From: Paenibacillus amylolyticus
GTDB taxonomy: Bacteria; Bacillota; Bacilli; Paenibacillales; Paenibacillaceae
DNA: 64,000 bases
Direction: 5' to 3'
NCBI RefSeq assembly: GCF_001570725.1
Contig: NZ_BCNV01000001.1
Span: 1,116,001-1,180,000 of the forward strand
In this document: piece by piece, positions 44,813-53,499 of the stretch
Layout: each line of letters starts with the position of its first letter
Numbering within the stretch: the first letter of the stretch is position 1
Notes under the pieces: generated by a model
Database searches by the model: none
Told to the model about the DNA's origin: nothing
Seen by the model: only the letters and a program-made list of their open reading frames with translations
Program-made: the position numbers and the translations under genes

Positions 44813-45668
44813 TTTGATTAAATCTTTCCAGTATGTACCTGTTGATGACCGCAAAAGACTTGAAAATCATCATCATTATGTTGGTACTGAGGAGTCTGAA
44901 ACGGAGTTAAATGGTGAAAGTGCTGAAGGTTCTGAAGCAGAAACGCTTCAAGCACGCGTGGACGAAGAAACACAACGTCTTACCGCAGAGATGCTGGAAG
45001 ATGCCAAGGAGTTTGCAGAAAAGCAAGTACGTGAAGCTTCAGAAGAGGCAGAGCGCATGCTTCAAGAAGCCCGTGAACAGATCGATACCTGGTGGCAGGA
45101 ACAAAGACAACAGGATGAACATCTGACCGAAGCACTTCGTTCACAAGGTTTCCAACAGGGTTTTGAAGAAGGCAAAGTACAGGCTGAACTGGATCTCCAG
45201 GTGCAGATCGAAAAGATGATGAAGGAAGCTCAGGAAGTGCTTCAGGAGGCTTATGTAGCAAAAGATCAGATTATTCAGGAAGCCGAACCATTTCTTGTTG
45301 ATCTCGCTTGCGGGATTGCTGAGAAAGTCATTGATAAACAACTTACCATTGAACCCGATCACACCTTGGAACTGATTCGTCAGAGTTTGTCACGTAAACG
45401 GGAACAGGGTTTGATCACACTGTGTGTGGCTCCTGATCAATTTACATTTGTACAGGCAGCTCGCGAAGAATTGTCTCTGTCCATTGACTCTCAGGCAGAA
45501 TTGCAGATTTTGCCTGATTCGACGGTCAAAGATAAGGGATGTGTCATCCGTTCTTCGTTCGGAAGTGTAGATGCGAGAATTGACACACAGCTTGCTGAGA
45601 TAAAAAAAGAACTGGTCCGCATAGCACTTGAGGATGAGGAGCGAAAAAATCAACATGAAGGTTCTTAG
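44805..45668 (+). CDS. fliH: flagellar export ATPase regulator FliH
   Basis: FliH forms a stalk with FliI and inhibits it. Residues 40-160 are Glu/Gln-rich coiled coil; the C-terminal half (VDLACGIAEKVIDKQL onward) resembles the V-ATPase E subunit. The TTG at 44805 is preferred, 9 bases after GGAGGAG (44789-44795); an ATG at 44796 lies too close. It overlaps the end of fliG and the start of fliI. 287 residues. Confidence 0.93.
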   Translation: MSNLIKSFQYVPVDDRKRLENHHHYVGTEESETELNGESAEGSEAETLQARVDEETQRLTAEMLEDAKEFAEKQVREASEEAERMLQEAREQIDTWWQEQRQQDEHLTEALRSQGFQQGFEEGKVQAELDLQVQIEKMMKEAQEVLQEAYVAKDQIIQEAEPFLVDLACGIAEKVIDKQLTIEPDHTLELIRQSLSRKREQGLITLCVAPDQFTFVQAAREELSLSIDSQAELQILPDSTVKDKGCVIRSSFGSVDARIDTQLAEIKKELVRIALEDEERKNQHEGS

Positions 45669-46974
45669 TTCACAGCGATATATGGAACATTTGCGGCAAT
45701 TTGATCCCGTGCGCATTAACGGTAAGGTTACTCAGGTCATTGGTCTTATGGTTGAGTCCGAAGGGCCGGATGCAAGTATCGGTGATGTATGTTATATCTA
45801 CCCTGGTAAGTCGGCCAAGCCTCTCCAGGCTGAAGTCGTTGGGTTTCGAGATAACAAAGTGCTGCTTATGCCACTGGGTGAACTGCAATCCATAGGTCCT
45901 GGTTGCGATGTAGTGGGTACGGGTAAACCACTCGGTGTTCAGGTAGGCTCTGAATTGCTCGGTAAAGTCCTGGACGGACTAGGACAACCGCTAGACGGTT
46001 CCCTTCTGCCATCCAGAATGCCGATGTACTCTACATCCAATACACCTGTCAATCCAATGGATCGTCCACGTGTACTTGAAACGATGGGTGTTGGTGTAAG
46101 AGCTATCGATGGATTGTTGACCGTAGGTAAGGGACAGCGTGTAGGTATTTTTGCCGGTTCAGGTGTTGGTAAGAGTACATTAATGGGCATGATCGCCCGT
46201 AATACAGCGGCGGATGTCAATGTTATCGCGCTTGTAGGTGAGCGTGGACGTGAGGTTCGCGACTTTATTGAACGGGATCTGGGTCCGGAAGGACTGGAAC
46301 GCTCCGTAGTCATTGTTGCAACATCAGATCAACCTGCCCTGATTCGGATCAAGGGAGCGGTTATTGCAACCACCATTGCAGAGTATTTCCGGGACCGTGG
46401 AATGAACGTGATGCTGATGATGGACTCGGTTACCCGATATGCGATGGCTCAAAGGGAAGTTGGTTTGGCCGTAGGTGAACCTCCGGCAATGAGAGGATAT
46501 ACTCCATCGGTATTTGCAAGTTTGCCCAAACTGCTTGAACGGGCGGGTACAGGGCCTACGGGCTCGATTACAGCCTTTTACACTGTTCTGGTTGATGGGG
46601 ATGACATGAACGAACCGATCGCGGATGCGGTGAGGGGTATCTTGGATGGCCACATTGTCTTAAACCGGTCCATTGCGAATAAAGGTCATTTTCCTGCGAT
46701 CGATGTGTTGGCCAGCATAAGTCGTGTCATGAAGGATATTGCCCCGGAAGAGCAGTTGGAAGCCGTCAATAATATGAAACGTTTGATGGCTGTCTACAAA
46801 GAGTCAGAAGATTTGATCAATATTGGAGCTTACCAGCGGGGATCAAATGCAGCGATAGATGAATCGATAGATCAGATTGATAGCATATGGAACTTTACAA
46901 AGCAGAAAGTCGACGAGAAAGTCACCTTAAGTGAAGTGCAGGAACGTTTGATTCTTGAATTTGCAAGGAGATGA
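45655..46974 (+). CDS. fliI: flagellum-specific ATPase FliI
   Basis: F1-beta-like ATPase that energises flagellar export. Walker A GSGVGKST near 167-173, Walker B MLMMDSVTRYAMAQRE and the segment GEPPAMRGYTPSVF are typical. The ATG at 45655 gives 439 residues, close to B. subtilis; GAGGAG (45636-45641) is upstream. It overlaps fliH by 14 bases. Confidence 0.97.
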   Translation: MKVLSSQRYMEHLRQFDPVRINGKVTQVIGLMVESEGPDASIGDVCYIYPGKSAKPLQAEVVGFRDNKVLLMPLGELQSIGPGCDVVGTGKPLGVQVGSELLGKVLDGLGQPLDGSLLPSRMPMYSTSNTPVNPMDRPRVLETMGVGVRAIDGLLTVGKGQRVGIFAGSGVGKSTLMGMIARNTAADVNVIALVGERGREVRDFIERDLGPEGLERSVVIVATSDQPALIRIKGAVIATTIAEYFRDRGMNVMLMMDSVTRYAMAQREVGLAVGEPPAMRGYTPSVFASLPKLLERAGTGPTGSITAFYTVLVDGDDMNEPIADAVRGILDGHIVLNRSIANKGHFPAIDVLASISRVMKDIAPEEQLEAVNNMKRLMAVYKESEDLINIGAYQRGSNAAIDESIDQIDSIWNFTKQKVDEKVTLSEVQERLILEFARR

Positions 46975-46985
46975 ATGGGTAAACG

Positions 46986-47438
46986 ATGAAATTTCGATAT
47001 CATTTCCAGAAAGTTGTTGACCTGAAGAGTAATGAGAAAACACAGGCAGAGTGGATGTTATCCACAGCGATCGGTAAACTTCAGACGGAGGAAGAACATC
47101 TGATACAACTTCTTAATGATAGAAGTAATCTGGTCGGCATTATCCAATCTGCTACGGAAAATACAGCGTCTGTGAACAGTCTGCAGGAGATGCAGCGTTA
47201 TGTACATCACCTTGACGAGTGCATTTCACGCAAAAACAGTGATGTTAAACATGCTCAGGTCAATGTGCAACGGAATCAGACCTTTCTAAACGGTAAGATG
47301 ATTGACGAAAAAGTATGGCTTGGAGCGAGAGACAAGGCGAAAATCAAATTTCAGCAGGAGATGCTCCTCCGGGAACAGAACGATCTGGACGAGATGGCTA
47401 CTGTACGCTTCGCTGCCAAAGCCGGACGCGCGAATTGA
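46986..47438 (+). CDS. fliJ: flagellar export chaperone FliJ
   Basis: A 150-residue, mostly coiled-coil protein that links FliI to the gate protein FlhA. The opening MKFRYHFQKVVDLKSNEKTQ and the end LREQNDLDEMATVRFA fit FliJ. AAGGAGATG lies before the ATG at the end of fliI. Confidence 0.93.
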   Translation: MKFRYHFQKVVDLKSNEKTQAEWMLSTAIGKLQTEEEHLIQLLNDRSNLVGIIQSATENTASVNSLQEMQRYVHHLDECISRKNSDVKHAQVNVQRNQTFLNGKMIDEKVWLGARDKAKIKFQQEMLLREQNDLDEMATVRFAAKAGRAN

Positions 47439-47481
47439 TGTGAGCCGGACGCGAAGTTGTCTCGCGAAGGAGGAATGAACG

Positions 47482-48423
47482 ATGGCTGTTAAAGATGATA
47501 GCGACATGGAAAAAGAGTCGGGAGGCGGTTGGGAAAAATTTCTCATGATTTCAATCCCGATTGTATTCACCGTAGTATTGCTAGGCGTATTGCTTACGCT
47601 TTTTAATGTAGATATTCGTAACAATTTATTTGAATTTGCCAACAAGATTCCGGTAGTTAAGGAATGGGTACCTGATCCTGTGCTGGACCCTGAGAAAGAG
47701 AAGCTGGAGAAGAGCGAGCAGCAAGTTGAAAGTGCTGAAGCGACAATCGAAAAGCTGAAGTCCCAAGTAACCGCCAAAGAAACAGAGCTCAAAGCAGCAC
47801 AGGAAGCGACAACAACTGAAGCGAAGAAAGCGACGGACCTTCAGAAGAAGTTGGATGATGCAGAAAAAGCTGCTGAAACCGCTACGGCGGCAACACCGGA
47901 AACGGAATCCGATTATCAGAAACAAATCAAAGATTTGGCTAAAATGTATGCTGACATGAGCCCAAGCAAAGCCGCACCGATCTTGCAAAATATGACGAAT
48001 GAGGAAATGGTGCTTTTGTTGAATGCCATGCAATCATCTGCTCGGACCAAGGTGCTTGAAAAGATGGACCCGAAAACAGCCGCCGATGTCACCATGATGA
48101 TGAAGGATGCCAAACCGTCCGGAGATCTGGCACTGGATGCACTGCAATCCAGATTGAAGAAAGAAACCGAAGCAACATCAACTGCAGCAACAACGACGAG
48201 CAAAAACCTGGATAAAAACCAGCTGAGTCAAACATTTGCTTCCATGTCTGCTTCAAGTGGTGCCAAGCTTCTATTGGAAACATACAAGTTAAGTCCTGAT
48301 AAAACATTGACGATCCTGAATTCAGTAGACGATGCGACACGTTCTCAATTGCTTGAAAACATGTCTTCTGAGGATTCGGTAGAAACTGCAAAGATTTTGA
48401 ACAGATTAATGGGCAACAAGTAG
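47482..48423 (+). CDS. ylxF: MotE/YlxF-like flagellar coiled-coil protein
   Basis: A 313-residue membrane protein in the ylxF position between fliJ and fliK. One N-terminal membrane segment (FLMISIPIVFTVVLLGVLLTL), a coiled coil at about 70-145, then a MgtE-N-like helical domain (YADMSPSKAAPILQNMTNEEM) and a second, similar C-terminal segment. Family members help flagellar assembly or stator function in other bacteria; the exact role here is not known. AAGGAGG precedes the ATG. Confidence 0.82.
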   Translation: MAVKDDSDMEKESGGGWEKFLMISIPIVFTVVLLGVLLTLFNVDIRNNLFEFANKIPVVKEWVPDPVLDPEKEKLEKSEQQVESAEATIEKLKSQVTAKETELKAAQEATTTEAKKATDLQKKLDDAEKAAETATAATPETESDYQKQIKDLAKMYADMSPSKAAPILQNMTNEEMVLLLNAMQSSARTKVLEKMDPKTAADVTMMMKDAKPSGDLALDALQSRLKKETEATSTAATTTSKNLDKNQLSQTFASMSASSGAKLLLETYKLSPDKTLTILNSVDDATRSQLLENMSSEDSVETAKILNRLMGNK

Positions 48424-48463
48424 ATCTGATTAAACTGATGGAACCGAGAGGAGGTGAAAATAA

Positions 48464-49855
48464 ATGTCGATCGTATATCAAATGACATCCACAGCATCTG
48501 CAAAAACCGCAGGAACTGGTCAGACGACTGGAGCACAATCAAAAGGTTCAGCTGCAGGTGCTGTTAGTGGTGAATTTCTGCAAACTCTTGCACAGTCATT
48601 ATCCGGAGGATCTACAGAAGGTGATAGCTCAAGCGCTACTGGAAGCTTAACAGCTAATCCATTGGTATTTTCCTTTGCCTCAAGTGAAGACGGGGAAGCG
48701 ACCTCAATCACAGATATACTGAATTCGTTGTTCGCGGATTTGGAATCTCTTGACGAAGCTTTGGAAAATGATCCAACGCTACTTGCAGGCTTACAGACTC
48801 TAATTCAACAGATGTATACACAACTAAATGATGCTTCTGGTACTAATGCAGAAGGTTCTGACGAGTCTTCCGATGGAGCTGGCAGTGCCAATACAGTACC
48901 TGCAATTGAACTCTCGCAGCATCCGTCAGCAGTACGTTTTGTTTTGCAGGATATGCTTACACAATTAGTAGCTGCGATGAATGAACCAGAGAGTACTGTT
49001 GCGAAGAACGCTCCCGAATTCAAGCATCTGCTACAATCTCTGCAGAGTCAGCTTCAAGAGACTGGAGTGGATACCACTAGCAACAAAGGATGGACTGAAC
49101 TGAAATCCATACTGGATACATTGGCTGCAGTTAAGGATCAGGCTGTACAAGTCGCTCCAACGACTTCACTTCAAGCGACCAAACAGAATTCAGTCGTACC
49201 ACAAGTTCTTGTTGCGGCAGCGGCTAATGCTGGAATTCAGGTGAAAGGTGACACGGAGGCGACATCTGCTTCAAATGCAGGTGCAGAAGTGGATCACTCA
49301 ACCATCATTACTGCAGGAGAGCTATCGTTGCGTACATCAGGTACAACAGCAGGAAAACCGGCTGAACCTGTAATGCAAACATCACAGTTTGCCAAAGAAA
49401 TGACACAGTTTGTTGTCAGCAAGTTGGATATTGTACAGCAAAAGGGATTTTCTGAGGCGACCATCTCACTTCGTCCTGAGCATCTAGGGAAGCTGGATGT
49501 ACAGATTACTTTGCAAAACGGGCAATTGGTTGCACGGTTTATGACAGAACATACGATGGCCAAAGACATGCTTGAACAACAAATGATGCAGCTCCGTTCT
49601 TCACTTCAAGCTCAGGGAATTCAAGTAGAACGACTTGAGGTTACGCAGAACAGCTCAATCGGATCACAGATGTATCAGGATGGAGGCCGTCAGCCGGGAA
49701 GTAACTCTCAGCAACAGCGTCGTTCACGTGAGCGTGAGGAACAATCGGATGATGCTATAGCTACAGCAGGTATTCAAGAAGAATTGCGTAATTGGCGTAG
49801 CGAGCAAGTCGAAGGAAATGAATTACAAAGAGATACGTTTAGTGCAAAGGCTTAA
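48464..49855 (+). CDS. fliK: flagellar hook-length control protein FliK
   Basis: Secreted ruler that switches export from hook to filament subunits. The N-terminal 330 residues are Ser/Thr/Ala/Gln-rich and low in structure; the C-terminal domain (EATISLRPEHLGKLDVQITL and LRSSLQAQGIQVERLEV) is the hook-length-control domain acting on FlhB. 463 residues. GAGGAGGTGAAAAT precedes the ATG. Compare the second FliK-like protein at 22311. Confidence 0.94.
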   Translation: MSIVYQMTSTASAKTAGTGQTTGAQSKGSAAGAVSGEFLQTLAQSLSGGSTEGDSSSATGSLTANPLVFSFASSEDGEATSITDILNSLFADLESLDEALENDPTLLAGLQTLIQQMYTQLNDASGTNAEGSDESSDGAGSANTVPAIELSQHPSAVRFVLQDMLTQLVAAMNEPESTVAKNAPEFKHLLQSLQSQLQETGVDTTSNKGWTELKSILDTLAAVKDQAVQVAPTTSLQATKQNSVVPQVLVAAAANAGIQVKGDTEATSASNAGAEVDHSTIITAGELSLRTSGTTAGKPAEPVMQTSQFAKEMTQFVVSKLDIVQQKGFSEATISLRPEHLGKLDVQITLQNGQLVARFMTEHTMAKDMLEQQMMQLRSSLQAQGIQVERLEVTQNSSIGSQMYQDGGRQPGSNSQQQRRSREREEQSDDAIATAGIQEELRNWRSEQVEGNELQRDTFSAKA

Positions 49856-49874
49856 ACAGAAATGAGGTGAGCAA

Positions 49875-50432
49875 ATGGCTAATGAAATTGTTTCAACCAA
49901 TAATACCTGGCCGAACTATTCGGCAGCTAATAAAGCAACCACAAGCGCTGCAACAAAAGAATTGGGCAAAGATCAGTTTCTAAAAATCCTGATTACCCAG
50001 CTGCAAAACCAAGACCCGATGCAGCCGATGGAGGATAAGGAATTTATCGCTCAAATGGCACAGTTCAGCTCAGTGGAACAATTGGTCAATATCTCGACTC
50101 AACTTAAAACGTTGAATCAGTCACTCGGTGCTGTATCTGGCATGATTGGTATGGAGGTAAGTTGGCTTTCTTCTAATAAAGCGGATAACGGAACTCTTCG
50201 TCAGGGTATTGTGGATTCCATCATTGTAAGAGATAGCGTTCAATACGCGAAAGTGGGCAATGACGAGATTAAGCTAGATGAGATTATTCAGGTGAATTAT
50301 CCAAAACAGGCAGAAGAGAATCAAACTCCGGTAGAGAACGTTCAGAATGTAACTCCTGAATCGAACGAGAGCCAGGAAGCTGAATCAGCTGCTGAAACGG
50401 GTGATACAGAAGATAGCGGTAAGACGATATGA
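49875..50432 (+). CDS. flgD: flagellar hook cap protein FlgD
   Basis: Scaffold for hook assembly. The N-terminal block LGKDQFLKILITQLQNQDPMQPM in pattern and FIAQMAQFSSVEQLVNIS is diagnostic. The C-terminal beta part is short, as in the Bacillus type, and ends in a Glu/Ser-rich tail. 185 residues. It overlaps the next gene by ATGA. Confidence 0.95.
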   Translation: MANEIVSTNNTWPNYSAANKATTSAATKELGKDQFLKILITQLQNQDPMQPMEDKEFIAQMAQFSSVEQLVNISTQLKTLNQSLGAVSGMIGMEVSWLSSNKADNGTLRQGIVDSIIVRDSVQYAKVGNDEIKLDEIIQVNYPKQAEENQTPVENVQNVTPESNESQEAESAAETGDTEDSGKTI

Positions 50433-50812
50433 GTGATCGGATAATGGTTGGACAATTATATGCAGGCCCGATTACTCCGAATATGCTTCAAAGACCCAAA
50501 ACGGGAGAAGCCTCGGCTGTACCCGAAAAGCCTTTTGCGAAGGTTCTGGAAGATAATCTTCTAAAGTTAAGCAATCATGCTGCCAAGCGATTGGAACAGC
50601 GTGGTATTGAACTCAAAACGGAGCAAATGGAACAGATTGGATCTGCGCTGGACAAAGCTGCTGCCAAGGGAGCCAAAGAGTCATTGATTTTGATGCAGGA
50701 TATGGCTTTTATCGTCAATGTCAAAAATCGTACAGTGGTTACCGCTATGGATAGTGAAAGTATGAAGGATAATGTGTTCACTCAAATTGATAGTGCCGTA
50801 ATCATTTCTTGA
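50429..50812 (+). CDS. flagellar operon protein, TIGR02530 family
   Basis: A 127-residue protein of a small family found between flgD and the hook gene in many Firmicutes. Recognised by HAAKRLEQRGIELKTEQM and FIVNVKNRTVVTAMD. Molecular role is not established; position suggests hook assembly. It starts inside the flgD stop (ATGA) and is followed by a strong hairpin (50813-50837). Confidence 0.88.
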   Translation: MSDRIMVGQLYAGPITPNMLQRPKTGEASAVPEKPFAKVLEDNLLKLSNHAAKRLEQRGIELKTEQMEQIGSALDKAAAKGAKESLILMQDMAFIVNVKNRTVVTAMDSESMKDNVFTQIDSAVIIS

Positions 50813-50837
50813 CCGGCTGGCCCTTCTCGGGAGCCGG
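50813..50837 (+). other. strong hairpin upstream of flgE
   Basis: CCGGCT (50813-50818) pairs with AGCCGG (50832-50837) and inside CCC (50821-50823) with GGG (50829-50831). No T-run follows. It starts right after the stop codon of the preceding gene. Confidence 0.6.
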
Positions 50838-50894
50838 AATGCCGCTGACCGACTGATGCGGTAACCAAATGAAGACTGGGAGGATTTTAAAAAA

Positions 50895-51710
50895 ATGTTG
50901 AAATCAATGTACTCAGGCGTTTCCGGGATGCGGGGTTTTCAAACCAAACTCGACGTAATTGGTAACAATATTGCGAACGTAAACACGGTTGGCTTCAAAG
51001 GCAGTCGGGTTATGTTCAAGGATATTATGAGCCAAACTACGGCAGGGGTTACTGCACCTGGCGATGCATCTGGTGGTGTTAATGCGAAACAAATCGGTCT
51101 TGGTGTAACAGTAGGTTCAATTGATACGCTACATCTGGCAGGTAGTCCCATGACAACGAATAATCCAACAGATCTTCGGATTAACGGAGATGGATTCTTC
51201 CTTGTCCGTTTGAGTGAAGATCAAGAAGTACCTTACCTGACTCGTGCGGGGGATTTCCATGTGGATGCTGCGCGTAACCTTTTGACATCGGATGGATTGT
51301 TTGTTCTGGATAACGGTGGTGGAAATATTACTATTCCAGACGACGTTGTTTCCTTCACCATTGGTCAGGATGGAACGATTAACCAGACCATGGCAGACGG
51401 AACCATCGAAGCGGGTCCGCAGATTGGAATAGGTAAAGTTGTGAATCCGGAAGGTCTTGAGAAAATTGGGGGCAACTTGTACCGTATGACAGCGAACGCG
51501 AATCCGGATGGGGCACTTGAACCATTGACAGCGAACAGTGCTGAGGACGGAACAGGAGCAATCATTGCTGGACAGCTCGAAATGTCTAATGTGGATCTGA
51601 CTGGAGAGTTTACTGAAATGATCGTAGCTCAGCGTGGATTCCAGGCGAACTCACGGATCATTACAACGTCGGATGAAATACTTCAGGAAGTTGTTAACCT
51701 GAAACGTTAA
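50895..51710 (+). CDS. flgE: flagellar hook protein FlgE (FlgG-like)
   Basis: Hook subunit of the short Bacillus type. The opening MLKSMYSGVSGMRGFQTKLD and VIGNNIANVNTVGFK are the rod/hook N-terminal motif; the end FQANSRIITTSDEILQEVVNLKR is the C-terminal motif. At 271 residues it is close to B. subtilis FlgE (formerly called FlgG), so FlgG is a possible alternate name. GGGAGG lies 9-10 bases before the ATG. Hairpins stand on both sides of the gene. Confidence 0.92.
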   Translation: MLKSMYSGVSGMRGFQTKLDVIGNNIANVNTVGFKGSRVMFKDIMSQTTAGVTAPGDASGGVNAKQIGLGVTVGSIDTLHLAGSPMTTNNPTDLRINGDGFFLVRLSEDQEVPYLTRAGDFHVDAARNLLTSDGLFVLDNGGGNITIPDDVVSFTIGQDGTINQTMADGTIEAGPQIGIGKVVNPEGLEKIGGNLYRMTANANPDGALEPLTANSAEDGTGAIIAGQLEMSNVDLTGEFTEMIVAQRGFQANSRIITTSDEILQEVVNLKR

Positions 51711-51734
51711 TAGCTGATTGGTGATTTTTAAAAT

Positions 51735-51757
51735 GTGGAGGAGCTTGCTCCTCCCAC
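51735..51757 (+). other. strong hairpin downstream of flgE
   Basis: GTGGAGGAGC (51735-51744) pairs with GCTCCTCCCAC (51747-51757) with one bulged C. The following sequence is not T-rich, so it is more like an mRNA-stabilising or processing hairpin than a terminator. Confidence 0.6.
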
Positions 51758-51777
51758 TCTGATCGAGGGGGCTTAGC

Positions 51778-51999
51778 ATGATTTCGGTTACGCGGTTAAA
51801 TGGTTCTCCCATGTGGTTAAATGCGCTGATGGTTGAGATTGTGGAAGAGACGCCGGACACGTATATTACTCTGGTAACTGGAAAGAGACTGATTGTGCTT
51901 GAGAAAGCCGATGAAGTTATTTCCAAAATTAAAGATTACAACCGTGAAATCGGGGTTCAGGCAGCCACTATCAAAGTGCAGCAAACGGAGGAATCCTGA
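51778..51999 (+). CDS. swrD: FlbD/SwrD family flagellar protein
   Basis: A 73-residue FlbD-family protein. In B. subtilis SwrD raises flagellar motor power for swarming. The core MISVTRLNGSPMWLNALMVEIVEETPDT and ITLVTGKRLIVLE match in pattern. GAGGGGG lies before the ATG. Its stop shares a base with the fliL start. Confidence 0.92.
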   Translation: MISVTRLNGSPMWLNALMVEIVEETPDTYITLVTGKRLIVLEKADEVISKIKDYNREIGVQAATIKVQQTEES

Positions 52000-52460
52000 T
52001 GAAAAAGATGATGCCCTGGCTTGCAACGATGTTGCTGGCAATAACACTCATTGTGGTGGTTGTGTTTGTATTTATGCAAGGACAGAATGGGACTAAGAAT
52101 GACACACATACTGCTGCAGCTTCTGAAGCCAAAAAAATGACTGCGGATGAGATTGTAGAAGTTTCCTCAGAGCTTGGAGAAATTAAAACCAACTTGGCTG
52201 ATACAGATCATGTTGTAGTTGTCAGCTTCTCCTTCAAGTTGTCAGACAAAACAGCCAAAGAAGATTTTGAGAAAATTAAAGAAATTACAGTGAAGCCTAT
52301 TATCATTCAGACATTTGCGGATACAAAGTCTGAGGAGCTGGCTACAGCGAAGGGCCGAGTACAATTTAATGAGAGATTGACTGGACTCATTAATGAAGCT
52401 TTACCTGAAGGTAAGTTGAGCAGCACTAGTTTTTCAGCTTTTGTGATGGCGCCGATGTAA
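51999..52460 (+). CDS. fliL: flagellar basal body-associated protein FliL
   Basis: Single-pass membrane protein near the stator. Membrane segment at about 5-28 (PWLATMLLAITLIVVVVFVF), then a stomatin-like outer domain. 153 residues. Overlaps swrD by one base, with GGAGG at the end of swrD as ribosome site. Confidence 0.94.
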   Translation: MKKMMPWLATMLLAITLIVVVVFVFMQGQNGTKNDTHTAAASEAKKMTADEIVEVSSELGEIKTNLADTDHVVVVSFSFKLSDKTAKEDFEKIKEITVKPIIIQTFADTKSEELATAKGRVQFNERLTGLINEALPEGKLSSTSFSAFVMAPM

Positions 52461-52500
52461 ATGAACAGAACACGCTGTAGACCTGTAAGGGGGTGAGAAC

Positions 52501-53499
52501 ATGGTGGATGTATTATCACAAAATGAGATTGATGCCCTATTAGCAGCCCTTTCTTCTGGTGAAATGGACGCAGAAGAATTGAAGAAGGAAGAAACTCAGA
52601 AGAAAATTAGATCGTACGATTTTAAGCGGGCAGTGCGTTTTTCCAAAGACCATATTCGAAGCTTGACTCGTATTCACGAAAACTTTGCACGCTTTCTCAC
52701 CACTTATTTTTCAGCCCAACTGCGGACGTTCGTTCAAATCAATGTCGTTCAAGTCGAACAGTTGCCTTATGATGAGTTTATCCGTTCTATTCCTAAGATG
52801 ACGATATTGAACATTTTTGAAGCGGAGCCACTACAGGGACGAATGGTGATGGAAGTCCATCCGAACGTGGGATATGCGATGTTGGATCGCCTGCTTGGTG
52901 GAACCGGAAGCGCTCCGACCAAGATCGCATCGATGACGGAGATTGAGACGACCATCATGGAGCGGATATTCAGCCGTGCATTTGAAAGTTTGCAGGAAGC
53001 ATGGAAGACCGTGTTGGATATTTCCCCAAGGATGGAAGCGCTGGAGACCAACCCGCAATTTATGCAGATTGTATCTCCCAATGAGACCATTGCTCTGATC
53101 TCACTCAGTACCAAAATTGGTGACACGACAGGCATGATCAATCTATGTATTCCGCATGTCGTTCTTGAACCTATTATGTCACGGTTGTCAACTCATCAGT
53201 GGTTTGTTTCGGAGAAGAAAACGAGAGCTCCGGAAGAATATGAAGCTTTAAAAGAACGTGTGAACAAAGCCAAATTACCCGTCGTTGCGGAGTTGGGAGA
53301 ATCCAAAATTTCAATTGCAGAATTTTTGGGTCTGTCCGTTGGTGATGTTATTACGTTGAACAAACCAGTTGATGAGGGACTTTCCATTAAAGTGGGTGAC
53401 AAACTGAAATACATGGGCAGCCCGGGAACAATCAAGGACCGTGTGGCTGTGCAAATAGACGAGATTGTCACCGAAGGAGTTGAAGAATTTGACGAGTAA
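52501..53499 (+). CDS. fliM: flagellar switch protein FliM
   Basis: Switch component that binds phosphorylated CheY. The N-terminal LSQNEIDALLAAL is the CheY-binding peptide; the middle CheC-like domain carries GSAPTKIASMTEIE and the C-terminal SpoA domain ends near GSPGTIKDRVAVQI. 332 residues. GGGGGTGAG precedes the ATG. Confidence 0.97.
   Translation: MVDVLSQNEIDALLAALSSGEMDAEELKKEETQKKIRSYDFKRAVRFSKDHIRSLTRIHENFARFLTTYFSAQLRTFVQINVVQVEQLPYDEFIRSIPKMTILNIFEAEPLQGRMVMEVHPNVGYAMLDRLLGGTGSAPTKIASMTEIETTIMERIFSRAFESLQEAWKTVLDISPRMEALETNPQFMQIVSPNETIALISLSTKIGDTTGMINLCIPHVVLEPIMSRLSTHQWFVSEKKTRAPEEYEALKERVNKAKLPVVAELGESKISIAEFLGLSVGDVITLNKPVDEGLSIKVGDKLKYMGSPGTIKDRVAVQIDEIVTEGVEEFDE

Noticed and set aside
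47425-47470. Ten-base direct repeat GCCGGACGCG at the end of fliJ and in the spacer after it
   Set aside because: Short tandem similarity only; no structure or function can be supported.
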